DNA of 20,716 bases from a virus. Under the pieces are notes generated by a model. The model made no database searches, was not told where the DNA came from, and saw nothing but the letters and a program-made list of their open reading frames with translations. Location of the stretch: the IMG/VR virus record IMGVR_UViG_3300033148_002871, positions 1 to 20,716 of that record. One strand, written 5' to 3'. Numbering within the stretch: the first letter of the stretch is position 1; every line of letters starts with the position of its first letter. Below are positions 14,845 to 20,716 of the stretch, one piece after another. Position numbers and translations under genes: made by a program.

Positions 14845-16269
14845 CTATAAAATCCCATATGCGTCGTTATTGGCGTACAGATCATTGTTCGGTAATCCAT
14901 ACGGGCTTGTGCCATACTGGTCGTTAAACTGACTGGCAAGAATATTCTGACCACCAGGGCCATATTGATCATTTCGGTCATAAATCCCAAAGTAAACATT
15001 CACGTTGCCATCGCCATCGGTCACGTTATCCGTAGCACGGATTATGTTGGTCCCCGAAGCATTTACGTTCTGGACCGTACCACCATGTATCCGACAATCT
15101 GTGTTCAAGACGGAAATGTTGTCCCCGTCCAATGTACCCGTCAACGTCACCGACGCACTTACTAGATTGAATTCGTTCCCGCTGTTATCCGCATGTCCCT
15201 TCAAAATGCTGTTGACGTTTGCTGTCGATGCAAGTTTAAGTTTCCCATGCCCTGTGCTATTAGAGTCGCCCAATATAACATCGTTACACGCCAAGTCACC
15301 CGTCAGAATCAGACTCATTGAATCCCCCGCACCGTCACCATATACCTTCAGATCCCCTGCTCCGAGGTCAACCCCAGCTAGTGTTAGTTCTGTAGATCCA
15401 ACCGAATTAACTATAAAATTCATATCTTCTATGACAATATCCGCCCCTGGTGCATAAGAAACATTCTGTATTCCAACATGACAAGAGACAGTTCCTGTTA
15501 CATTCCACCAATTTGCAGCGGCAGGAGAGATCCAAAGAGTTTTGTCATCAGGAGACGCTGGAGTCGTTAGCGTTCCTGCGACAGTCAATTTCCTAACCTG
15601 TGAAGGATCGACAACGCTGCATGTGACCCCTTCAGGAACAACAAACTCCTGAATCCTTTTCCAAGAAAGATCAAGATCTCCATCAGCACTCATTGTCCAT
15701 TCGCCTGTTGAAGTGAGTGTTCCTCCATCTACGACAATATCTCCTGCAACGGTATGGTCACGGCCATCGTCATTATAAGTCCCTGCACTAAGCTTAAACC
15801 CGTCTGGAGAATGAATTGAAACCGCCTTATAACTAGTACACGTACCTGCACTTTTATTTATCTCCACCGCTGGCAGAGTTATAGACGGGTCTACACTCAG
15901 AGCCTGAGAACCATAACCATCAATCACCAACTTTCCATTCCAACCAGACAGATCCGTTCCTAATGCCGCTTGAACACTTCCCTCTGCTCCACAAGAAACA
16001 TCACCTGCTCCAGTTATTGTTCCTCCGAAGATAATGTTTCCATCAACGTCTATATTGTTCGTAAGTGTTAATGTCGATGTATAAGTCGTCATTGATAGCG
16101 TATAAAGAGCATTTGAATTCACGTTCACAGTAACGGCACCTGAATTGGAATCAAAGACGACAATGTCGCCATTGGCAGGTACATTCCCTGATCCCGCTAC
16201 TCCCCCAGACTCATTCGCCCAGGTATTGTCAGCGGACCAATCTCCCGTCAGTGCATACTGAGTAGCCAT
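14845..16269 (-). CDS. Beta-solenoid-like virion or surface protein with C-terminal ND-x-Y-G repeats
   Basis: 474 aa from ATG 16269, which shares a base with the upstream TGA (TGATG) and has GGAGAG eight bases upstream. The start (TQYALTGDWSADNTWANESG, then GNVPANGDIVVFDSNSGAVT) resembles beta-strand repeats of autotransporter-type passenger and beta-helix proteins ('W....NW..G.VP..GD.V.F'). Nearly the whole length is Gly/Thr/Ser/Asp-rich with turns recurring every 20-25 residues (GNIIFGG..., AGDIVVDGGTL, LTVAGTL, LTGTLDG), fitting a right-handed solenoid. The last 45 residues switch to NDQYG, NDQYG, NDLYA, NDAYG repeats. No signal peptide or enzyme motif is seen. A fibre, spike or head-surface protein is likely; its place ahead of the terminase rather than in the tail module is unusual. 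Confidence 0.75.
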   Translation of the reverse strand: MATQYALTGDWSADNTWANESGGVAGSGNVPANGDIVVFDSNSGAVTVNVNSNALYTLSMTTYTSTLTLTNNIDVDGNIIFGGTITGAGDVSCGAEGSVQAALGTDLSGWNGKLVIDGYGSQALSVDPSITLPAVEINKSAGTCTSYKAVSIHSPDGFKLSAGTYNDDGRDHTVAGDIVVDGGTLTSTGEWTMSADGDLDLSWKRIQEFVVPEGVTCSVVDPSQVRKLTVAGTLTTPASPDDKTLWISPAAANWWNVTGTVSCHVGIQNVSYAPGADIVIEDMNFIVNSVGSTELTLAGVDLGAGDLKVYGDGAGDSMSLILTGDLACNDVILGDSNSTGHGKLKLASTANVNSILKGHADNSGNEFNLVSASVTLTGTLDGDNISVLNTDCRIHGGTVQNVNASGTNIIRATDNVTDGDGNVNVYFGIYDRNDQYGPGGQNILASQFNDQYGTSPYGLPNNDLYANNDAYGIL

Positions 16270-16550
16270 CAAACACTCTCCGTGAAGTTGCTTTGGTCAC
16301 AGTCATCACTAACCCTCAATCTGACATCTACTAGAGCATTTTTGCCATCCTGGGCAGTTACTCTATAAGGTCCAAGAGTCTCCAGGAGCCGTCCATCCAA
16401 TTTGACTTCCACAGTCAATTCTCCACCTTTTGGAAGAATATAAGCCCCGTACTGGTGTCTTCCCTTTACCGAATCTCCTTCTCTTTCAATAAAGGGGACC
16501 GGCTGGGCATCGCGAATAATAGGCTCAGTCACACATTGCAATTCAGGCAT
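16269..16550 (-). CDS. Hypothetical small protein upstream of beta-solenoid gene (93 aa)
   Basis: ATG 16550 (MPELQCVTEPIIRDAQPVPF) is preferred over a TTG at 16565 because a GGGAA lies upstream of the ATG at workable spacing. The chain is probably all-beta: 'GAYILPKGGELTVEVKLDGR' and 'GPYRVTAQDGKNALVDVRLR' read as paired strands, with an acidic end (VSDDCDQSNFTESV). I do not recognise it. It is the first gene behind a sigma70-like promoter, and its TGA overlaps the ATG of the beta-solenoid gene. The two are probably co-translated and may work together, for example as base and shaft of one structure. This partnership is inference. Confidence 0.65.
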   Translation of the reverse strand: MPELQCVTEPIIRDAQPVPFIEREGDSVKGRHQYGAYILPKGGELTVEVKLDGRLLETLGPYRVTAQDGKNALVDVRLRVSDDCDQSNFTESV

Positions 16551-16571
16551 TGGTCTTATTCCCAAAAAGAC

Positions 16572-16618
16572 ATTATATTTTCAACGGTCATTAAACACAC
16601 TTATTTGTTGATCGTCAA
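16572..16618 (-). promoter_or_regulatory. Sigma70-like promoter for the packaging/structural operon
   Basis: On the minus strand TTGACG (16618-16613) and TTTAAT (16595-16590) are separated by exactly 17 bases, each one mismatch from consensus. A perfect TATAAT also occurs at 16577-16572, though its matching -35 region is poor. The 105-bp gap is AT-rich, and it is the only clear break between the DNA metabolism genes and the packaging genes. A six-T run lies just upstream (RNA sense), but I could not fold a convincing terminator stem before it. Confidence 0.5.
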
Positions 16619-16670
16619 ACAAAAAATCCCCCAGGTTTGTAATAAACGGTAAAACAGGAAGTTATGGCTG

Positions 16671-16955
16671 TTAATTTCCCCCCGCCTCGAACCATTGACG
16701 ACTCAAAATCATGGCTTTTTCCCAGGAATCAGCGGCAACGGAATAGTGCGTCCGCCAACCGCGGGCTTCGTCCGTATGATTGGTATGCTTGATATGCAGA
16801 ACCTTGCCAAGTTCTCGGAGGGCACGTCGCACACGACCCCGGGGTACCCGATCATCAGGAAAGCAATCTTCCGCCAGGTCCGCCACACAGGCCCCTGCAG
16901 GCTCCCTAGGTAGATACGTCAAGACGAGTAAAGCATCCTTGCTTAATCTTATCAT
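16671..16955 (-). CDS. Probable winged-helix DNA-binding protein (94 aa)
   Basis: ATG 16955 overlaps the upstream TGA (ATGA). Residues 3-50 (RLSKDALLVLTYLPREPAGA, then CVADLAEDCFPDDRVPRGRV and RRALRELGKVLHIKH) have the helix / helix-turn-helix spacing of a winged helix. A likely wing follows at 51-72 (TNHTDEARGWRTHYSVAAD). No ligand-binding domain is present. As last gene of the replication cassette, directly before the promoter of the structural genes, it could regulate the early-to-late switch or assist replication. This role is inferred from fold and position. I do not recognise a specific family. Confidence 0.65.
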   Translation of the reverse strand: MIRLSKDALLVLTYLPREPAGACVADLAEDCFPDDRVPRGRVRRALRELGKVLHIKHTNHTDEARGWRTHYSVAADSWEKAMILSRQWFEAGGN

Positions 16956-17209
16956 TTTTCATCTTCTTCCTCGTCCCCCAAAAACTCACTCAAATCATCA
17001 TTCACCAATGGCATGCTGCGAAGCAAGGCACGATTGATATGCTGTACCAAACCAAGACAAACGACCGCATCACCACGATATAACGCAACAACACGCCACG
17101 GATCCTCTTCCCGCTTCCCAGGTACCATGAAGCCCAGCACCACATGAGGGAATCTGCTCCTTATCTCCTTCCACAAACCGCCCGTCGGAACTGTTTCAAG
17201 ATCGATCAT
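16952..17209 (-). CDS. Hypothetical protein with acidic C-terminus (85 aa)
   Basis: ATG 17209 overlaps the upstream stop by four bases, and its own stop overlaps the next ATG, so it is embedded in a coupled operon. The protein starts MIDLETVPTGGLWKEIRSRF and has alternating hydrophobic strands (VVLGFMVPGK, WRVVALYRGDAVVCLGL). It ends in a run of acidic residues (FLGDEEEDEK). The acidic tail would be compatible with DNA mimicry or with binding a basic partner, but nothing firm can be said. No family is recognised. Its neighbours are a winged-helix protein and a nuclease-helicase pair, so a DNA-transaction accessory role is the default guess. Confidence 0.6.
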   Translation of the reverse strand: MIDLETVPTGGLWKEIRSRFPHVVLGFMVPGKREEDPWRVVALYRGDAVVCLGLVQHINRALLRSMPLVNDDLSEFLGDEEEDEK

Positions 17210-17412
17210 TTTGTCGTGAATCTTAGCATTAATACGTAATCTTCATTGCCATCTTTGCATACTTCGGCAATGCCGATACGTTTTCCAGCTTCTCTCCGCA
17301 ATACAACCGCTATCCGGTCGATCTCGACTGCTTCTGCGTCTGTTTCCGACGCAAGTCGTAAGGTAATCCCCCGCCGATCCCATGCATGTTGTTCCGCCAA
17401 CTCAACCTTCAT
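17206..17412 (-). CDS. Hypothetical protein (68 aa)
   Basis: ATG 17412 lies inside the end of the VRR-NUC gene (11-base overlap), preceded by AAGG, and its stop overlaps the next ATG. The sequence MKVELAEQHAWDRRGITLRL continues with a helix (ETDAEAVEIDRIAVVLRREA) and a closing strand (EDYVLMLRFTTK). It may form a small alpha/beta domain. No motif or family is recognised. Tight overlap on both sides argues that it is a real coupled gene and probably acts with the nuclease and helicase encoded just upstream. Confidence 0.6.
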   Translation of the reverse strand: MKVELAEQHAWDRRGITLRLASETDAEAVEIDRIAVVLRREAGKRIGIAEVCKDGNEDYVLMLRFTTK

Positions 17413-17716
17413 TGCCCTTGCCTTTGTTTCCTATCGCCATAATCTTGGATACATCGTCCCAGGATGTAACCACTTCCGCCGGTGCCCCCGCTCCCCTGAT
17501 CCGCTCCAAGGTATGTTGCTGCAACGTCGTCGGTTTCCCGCCAGCACGCTTGACCTCGAAAAAAAAGACCATGCCCTCAGCCACGACCAACAAATCAGGC
17601 AATCCACGCTGCTGATAAATCGAACCATGCAGCTTGACCCACCAGATCCCCAGCCTGTCCAAGTGCCGTGTAATGTCCTTAATGATCGCCTTCTCACTTC
17701 GCAACTGTTTCGTCAT
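17402..17716 (-). CDS. VRR-NUC domain nuclease (PD-(D/E)XK superfamily)
   Basis: 104 aa, ATG 17716 within the last codons of the helicase gene (23-base overlap), with GGTGG upstream. The whole protein is one minimal VRR-NUC domain: an N-terminal helix (SEKAIIKDITRHLDRLGIWW), the core 'RGLPDLLVV' with D41, 'MVFFFEVKRAGGKPTTLQQ' with E54-x-K56 and Q66, and a terminal helix/strand (IRGAGAPAEVVTSWDDV). These are the D...ExK...Q residues expected for metal-dependent cleavage. Stand-alone phage versions are thought to act as structure-specific or Holliday-junction-type nucleases in replication and recombination. Coupling to an SF1 helicase suggests the two form a functional pair. Family assignment is firm; the substrate is unknown. 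Confidence 0.9.
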   Translation of the reverse strand: MTKQLRSEKAIIKDITRHLDRLGIWWVKLHGSIYQQRGLPDLLVVAEGMVFFFEVKRAGGKPTTLQQHTLERIRGAGAPAEVVTSWDDVSKIMAIGNKGKGNEG

Positions 17717-19412
17717 GTTGCACCACCTTTTGAATGTTCACCGAAGAAACGCCGGCGGGGTCACAGAGAATCAACGTCTCTCTTGCCCTGGTCAAACCAA
17801 CGTAAAAAAGCCGTATCACACTGTCCCGAGGCTCACCCTTACTATCCCATGCCCGCATACCGGACGGCGACAGGTCGGGAAAGAGAATTACTACATCCGC
17901 CTCAGAACCCTTGAAGCTGTGGATCGTGCCCACATAAAGACGCGGCGGAGCCGTCAGCGCCCGGGCGCCATGGACCTCAGCCACCTTGAGCGGATACCTG
18001 GCAGCCTTGACCTTAGTCCCCAATAACCGATCCGACCACCACGCCACTATCCTCTGTCGTGACACTACCGACTCACCGGCATCGCCACCACGAGCTGCGA
18101 GCATCCCCAACAGATTATTTAATGGATCAGATCGAAACAGCTCTAGAAGACTAGCAATCCCTATCTCCTTGTCCAATGATAGAGCCACCCGTATCTGCTT
18201 CTTGGCACCATAGACTAGCAATCCCTCACTCCTGAGCACGGACACCCACCGATTAAGTTCCGCCGGCGTCCAGGGACGGGCTTTGTCCCCGTAGCTCGGT
18301 ACGTCGTACCGGAGGAAATCCGCCAGCCGCTGAGCCATCGTAACGCCTCGAGCCACCGTCAACGGATTCCAGCCGCCCCGCTTCGGTCGCCAAGGATTAG
18401 CATAGGGAAGCCCGCGACGCCGCAGAACCTTGAGCAACGGATAGAGAAAGAACGAACATGACGCCGCAAACATCACAGTCTTGCCCTCTGCCAAATACCG
18501 CTCGGCCAGGTCCACCGCCCGCTCAGGCGCCCGCCACGTAGCCTTGTGCCGCAGCACGGTCCCATCGTAATCGCGCGGCTGATAATCGATAGGTCGATAG
18601 GTCGACAACTGCTCCACCCATCGCATCGACGCCCGGTAGACGGTTCTGGGGACGCGATAGGACTGCGTGAGCACGCGCCTCCGCTCCCGGGGGATGGACT
18701 CATCCAGGAATATCTCCGGGTGAGCGCCTCGCCAGACATAGAGGGCCTGGTATGGGTCACCCGTGACGATCAGCCGCCCGCAAGCCGCCCCCCACTTGCA
18801 GAGCAACGCATACTCCAGCGCCGATAAGTCCTGCGCCTCATCCGCGATGACGATCAACGGACTGCCCGGCGCATGCTCTGTATCATGTAACGCCATCTCA
18901 ATCATATCCGTGTAGTCTATCACACCCGCATCGGCCTTCCACGCCTCCCACGCCGCGACGAACGCTTGCACGCGCGACGGCCACAAATCTCGCTCGACCA
19001 TCCTCGCCCGCAACAGGTGATACCGCCTCGCAAGCTCATCGCCCATTGACCGCTCGTGGGCCATCTGCTCCCAATCGGGATCGTCGGGATCCACCTCACG
19101 GCCCGCCAGCCGGTAGGCCGGATGGGCCTCCCCAAAGTCCGCCAGATGCGCCTCGGCCACCTCCGGGCAACCCAGCGCCCGATAGGCGTGGCTGTGCAAC
19201 GTCCCCACACACTTCTCCGGTAGCGGCAAGTCACGTCCCGCTATCTCAGCGGCGGCGTTGCGCGTAAGCGAGCACAGCAGGACCGGCGTCTTGTTCTCCG
19301 GATGCCACTTCCGCGCCCACGCCACCCACTGGCGCGTTTTTCCGGCCAGATGAGACGTCTTACCACAGCCGGGGGGGCCTATGATGATGTATGTGCCATT
19401 GATTGCTCTCAC
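17694..19412 (-). CDS. UvrD/Rep-like superfamily 1 DNA helicase
   Basis: 572 aa with a GTG start at 19412, supported by GGAG nine bases upstream; the protein begins right before motif I, so little could be missing. Motifs in order: Walker A GPPGCGKTS (12-20), Ia LCSLTRNAAAEI (46-57), Ib GTLHSHAYRAL (70-80), II DEAQD (191-195), III GDPYQALYVWRGA (218-230), IV QSYRVP (250-255), V VGTIHSFKGSEADVVIL (494-510), VI RLFYVGLTRARETLIL (534-549). All catalytic elements are present, so it should be an active ATP-dependent 3'-5' translocase. There is no fused nuclease domain; a VRR-NUC nuclease is encoded next with overlap. It probably acts in phage replication or recombination. Confidence 0.95.
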   Translation of the reverse strand: MRAINGTYIIIGPPGCGKTSHLAGKTRQWVAWARKWHPENKTPVLLCSLTRNAAAEIAGRDLPLPEKCVGTLHSHAYRALGCPEVAEAHLADFGEAHPAYRLAGREVDPDDPDWEQMAHERSMGDELARRYHLLRARMVERDLWPSRVQAFVAAWEAWKADAGVIDYTDMIEMALHDTEHAPGSPLIVIADEAQDLSALEYALLCKWGAACGRLIVTGDPYQALYVWRGAHPEIFLDESIPRERRRVLTQSYRVPRTVYRASMRWVEQLSTYRPIDYQPRDYDGTVLRHKATWRAPERAVDLAERYLAEGKTVMFAASCSFFLYPLLKVLRRRGLPYANPWRPKRGGWNPLTVARGVTMAQRLADFLRYDVPSYGDKARPWTPAELNRWVSVLRSEGLLVYGAKKQIRVALSLDKEIGIASLLELFRSDPLNNLLGMLAARGGDAGESVVSRQRIVAWWSDRLLGTKVKAARYPLKVAEVHGARALTAPPRLYVGTIHSFKGSEADVVILFPDLSPSGMRAWDSKGEPRDSVIRLFYVGLTRARETLILCDPAGVSSVNIQKVVQHDETVAK

Positions 19413-19439
19413 GATTCCAACTCCACAATGCTACTTCAC

Positions 19440-19463
19440 AATCTCTCTCTTTATCTAGAGATT
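19440..19463 (-). repeat. Short inverted repeat in helicase leader
   Basis: AATCTCT (19440-19446) and AGAGATT (19457-19463) are exact 7-base inverted arms in an otherwise CT-rich run (plus strand), ending about 28 bases upstream of the helicase GTG start on the mRNA strand. It could form a weak hairpin or an operator. The surrounding low-complexity TCTCTC sequence makes a chance match possible. Confidence 0.3.
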
Positions 19464-19505
19464 TTATTTTTCCATCTCTCGCGCGCGGGCGCTCGTGTCC
19501 CTTTT

Positions 19506-19596
19506 GTCATAACTGTCATAACGTTGCTATAATATCTCTTATGACGGTTAAGATACTGTGTGATAAGGATATATATCTGTATCATAACGTCATAAC
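19506..19596. repeat. Cluster of GTCATAAC octamers in AT-rich gap between primase-like and helicase genes
   Basis: Plus-strand GTCATAAC occurs at 19506-19513, 19515-19522 and 19589-19596. A one-mismatch copy (ATCATAAC) sits at 19581-19588, abutting the last. An inverted TTATGAC lies at 19539-19545. Copies one and two are nine bases apart, copies three and four eight. The sequence between is AT-rich (TATAATATCTC, GGATATATATCTG). The whole 222-bp gap (19413-19634) holds no gene. Such a repeat plus AT-rich pattern is typical of iteron origins or repressor operators; which applies is undecided. Confidence 0.65.
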
Positions 19597-19634
19597 CAAT
19601 TTTGCTTTTTGTTTTTCAAACTCTATATACATAG

Positions 19635-20716
19635 CTATGACATTATGGCTTTGGCCCAGAACGATCTTGTGCTGCGCTCACCACCATAACGGAAGAATAC
19701 CGTAACTCTAGCATAGCCACAGACTTTCAAGCAATCACATAGTTCTGCATGTGTGATCTTCTCGTGTTGAAGTATGCGCATATGCTTATGTAGTTCGCCG
19801 GCATGGATATGACACATATCGTTTCTGATGAATGGTTCGGAGATGGATGCCGCTTCTTGCCAGTCTTCCTCTTTCATGGGTGGATGGTCATCGAGATAGG
19901 ATTTAATCCATTGTTTTGTTTGGTACGCGTCGGTCATTTCTTCGTTTTCGACTACTTCAACGACCTTTGCGAGGCATTGACAGACATTATCCCAAGTCTT
20001 TCGTTTGGTGGTCTTTATAAGAACTCGTGTTGCCTCATATAGACGTGAGCGGAAGTGATCCGGCGACAGAACATCTTTTGTGGTTCCCATGCGCACCCAA
20101 CGTCCGTCGCTTAATTGGAGGCTGTATCTGGCATTTTCCTGTCCATGCTGAACCCACCGCAGGATAGGGATTCCCAATACGGCTGAAAGCTTTTCCAGGA
20201 GGGCCTTTTTTGTCGTAGCGTCCGCAGTGCCATTTTGTGTGTATTCGGTATCGGCGTCTTTGATGGCATCCGCCAGTATGGTTATTGTTTGTTTATTGTT
20301 CATCTCGGCCATAGTCCTGTTTTCCCGTATTGCTTCAGCCTCGGTTATGATCTGATCCTCGGCCATTGCCTGCATTGCAGTTTCAGCCAGTTTTGCTATT
20401 GTTCGGTCATGTTTTGCTGTCTTTATCGCCTTTCCGATGGTTCGCTGCATATAATCTCGGCGCAGTGCTTTGGTCACGTCCAGATCGTGCAATCGGCGGA
20501 AGGCGATGATGGTATTGGCGATTTCCTGCTCCGTCCAGTTGGCGTAGGCCGTGGTATTGGCGATACTTTGGTCGTACTCGCTCGGGCTGGGGAACTCGGG
20601 GCGTCTACGTTGCCACGTTTTTTTGAATTTCGCATCATTTTCGAGTAAGGGGATAAGTTTGTTCGGCGGTGGTTCAGCGTCGGATCGAAGGATCAGCGGG
20701 TCCATCTTCAAGCCCT
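19635..20716 (-). CDS. Phage primase-like replication protein, C-terminal part (N-terminus beyond right edge)
   Basis: The frame is open through the right edge; a TTG at 20711 gives 358 codons, but the true start is probably outside the window. Residues 5-75 (numbered from the TTG) carry a recognisable pattern from phage bifunctional primase/helicase-type proteins: 'DAEPPPNKLIPLLENDAKFK', 'SPSEYDQSIANTTAYANW', then TEQEIANTIIAFRRLHD and RDYMQRTIGKAI. In those proteins this lies C-terminal to an AEP-type primase domain ('SEYD.SLA..A..AGW..QEI..LI...RR'). Residues about 175-230 are beta-rich (RYSLQLSDGRWVRMGTTKDV). The end (HAGELHKHMRILQHEKITHA...) looks like a winged helix. No Walker A is visible in this part. 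It stops at TAG 19637-19635. Confidence 0.7.
   Translation of the reverse strand, partial: GLKMDPLILRSDAEPPPNKLIPLLENDAKFKKTWQRRRPEFPSPSEYDQSIANTTAYANWTEQEIANTIIAFRRLHDLDVTKALRRDYMQRTIGKAIKTAKHDRTIAKLAETAMQAMAEDQIITEAEAIRENRTMAEMNNKQTITILADAIKDADTEYTQNGTADATTKKALLEKLSAVLGIPILRWVQHGQENARYSLQLSDGRWVRMGTTKDVLSPDHFRSRLYEATRVLIKTTKRKTWDNVCQCLAKVVEVVENEEMTDAYQTKQWIKSYLDDHPPMKEEDWQEAASISEPFIRNDMCHIHAGELHKHMRILQHEKITHAELCDCLKVCGYARVTVFFRYGGERSTRSFWAKAIMS

Noticed and set aside
19504-19533. Plus-strand TTGTCA-18-TATAAT resembling a promoter
   Set aside because: It would point toward the antisense of the primase-like gene with no plus-strand gene to express; the elements overlap the octamer repeats and AT-rich sequence that explain them.
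19506-19596. Octamer cluster as a CRISPR array
   Set aside because: Repeats are 8 bases with irregular spacing and one inverted copy; there are no 23-50 base repeats with uniform spacers and no cas genes.

Overview
This window is a piece of a tailed double-stranded DNA bacteriophage (or prophage) genome, or a metagenome contig from one. Every supported gene lies on the minus strand, so the transcriptional order runs from the right end (20716) to the left end (1). Genes are packed tightly, with many ATGA/TGATG stop-start overlaps. The P22-like portal, N4-gp56-type major capsid protein, P22-gp10-like propeller tail hub, head-tail adaptors and ejection-type proteins suggest a short-tailed (podovirus) virion. 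No tail tube, sheath or tape-measure gene is visible. The bacterial host cannot be determined from the sequence. No integrase, lysis gene, tRNA or CRISPR array is present.

Replication/recombination module (20716-16671): the C-terminal part of a phage primase-like replication protein runs off the right edge. It is followed by a 222-bp AT-rich gap with a cluster of GTCATAAC octamers. Then comes an overlapping cassette: a complete UvrD/Rep-type SF1 helicase, a VRR-NUC nuclease, two small unknown proteins and a probable winged-helix protein.

Packaging and head module (16670-6747): a sigma70-like promoter precedes a 93-aa unknown and a 474-aa beta-solenoid-like protein. Next are small terminase and large terminase. 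The large terminase is split inside its Walker A motif by a 366-aa intein with an apparently intact LAGLIDADG endonuclease and the hallmarks of a class 3 (Trp-Cys-Thr) intein. The portal, a 54-aa protein, scaffold, major capsid and a probable head decoration protein follow. The scaffold gene is bracketed by two homologous hairpin terminators.

Tail and ejection module (6746-1): two related head-tail adaptor proteins separated by a very basic 46-aa protein, a fibre-like protein, a propeller tail hub, an unknown 303-aa tail protein, and two ejection-type proteins. The second ejection-type protein is cut by the left edge.

Most notable points: the Walker A class 3 intein; the duplicated terminator element around the scaffold gene; the octamer cluster between primase and helicase; the beta-solenoid protein with C-terminal ND-x-Y-G repeats sitting upstream of the terminase; and short genes (54 aa, 46 aa, perhaps 28 aa) that length cut-offs would miss.
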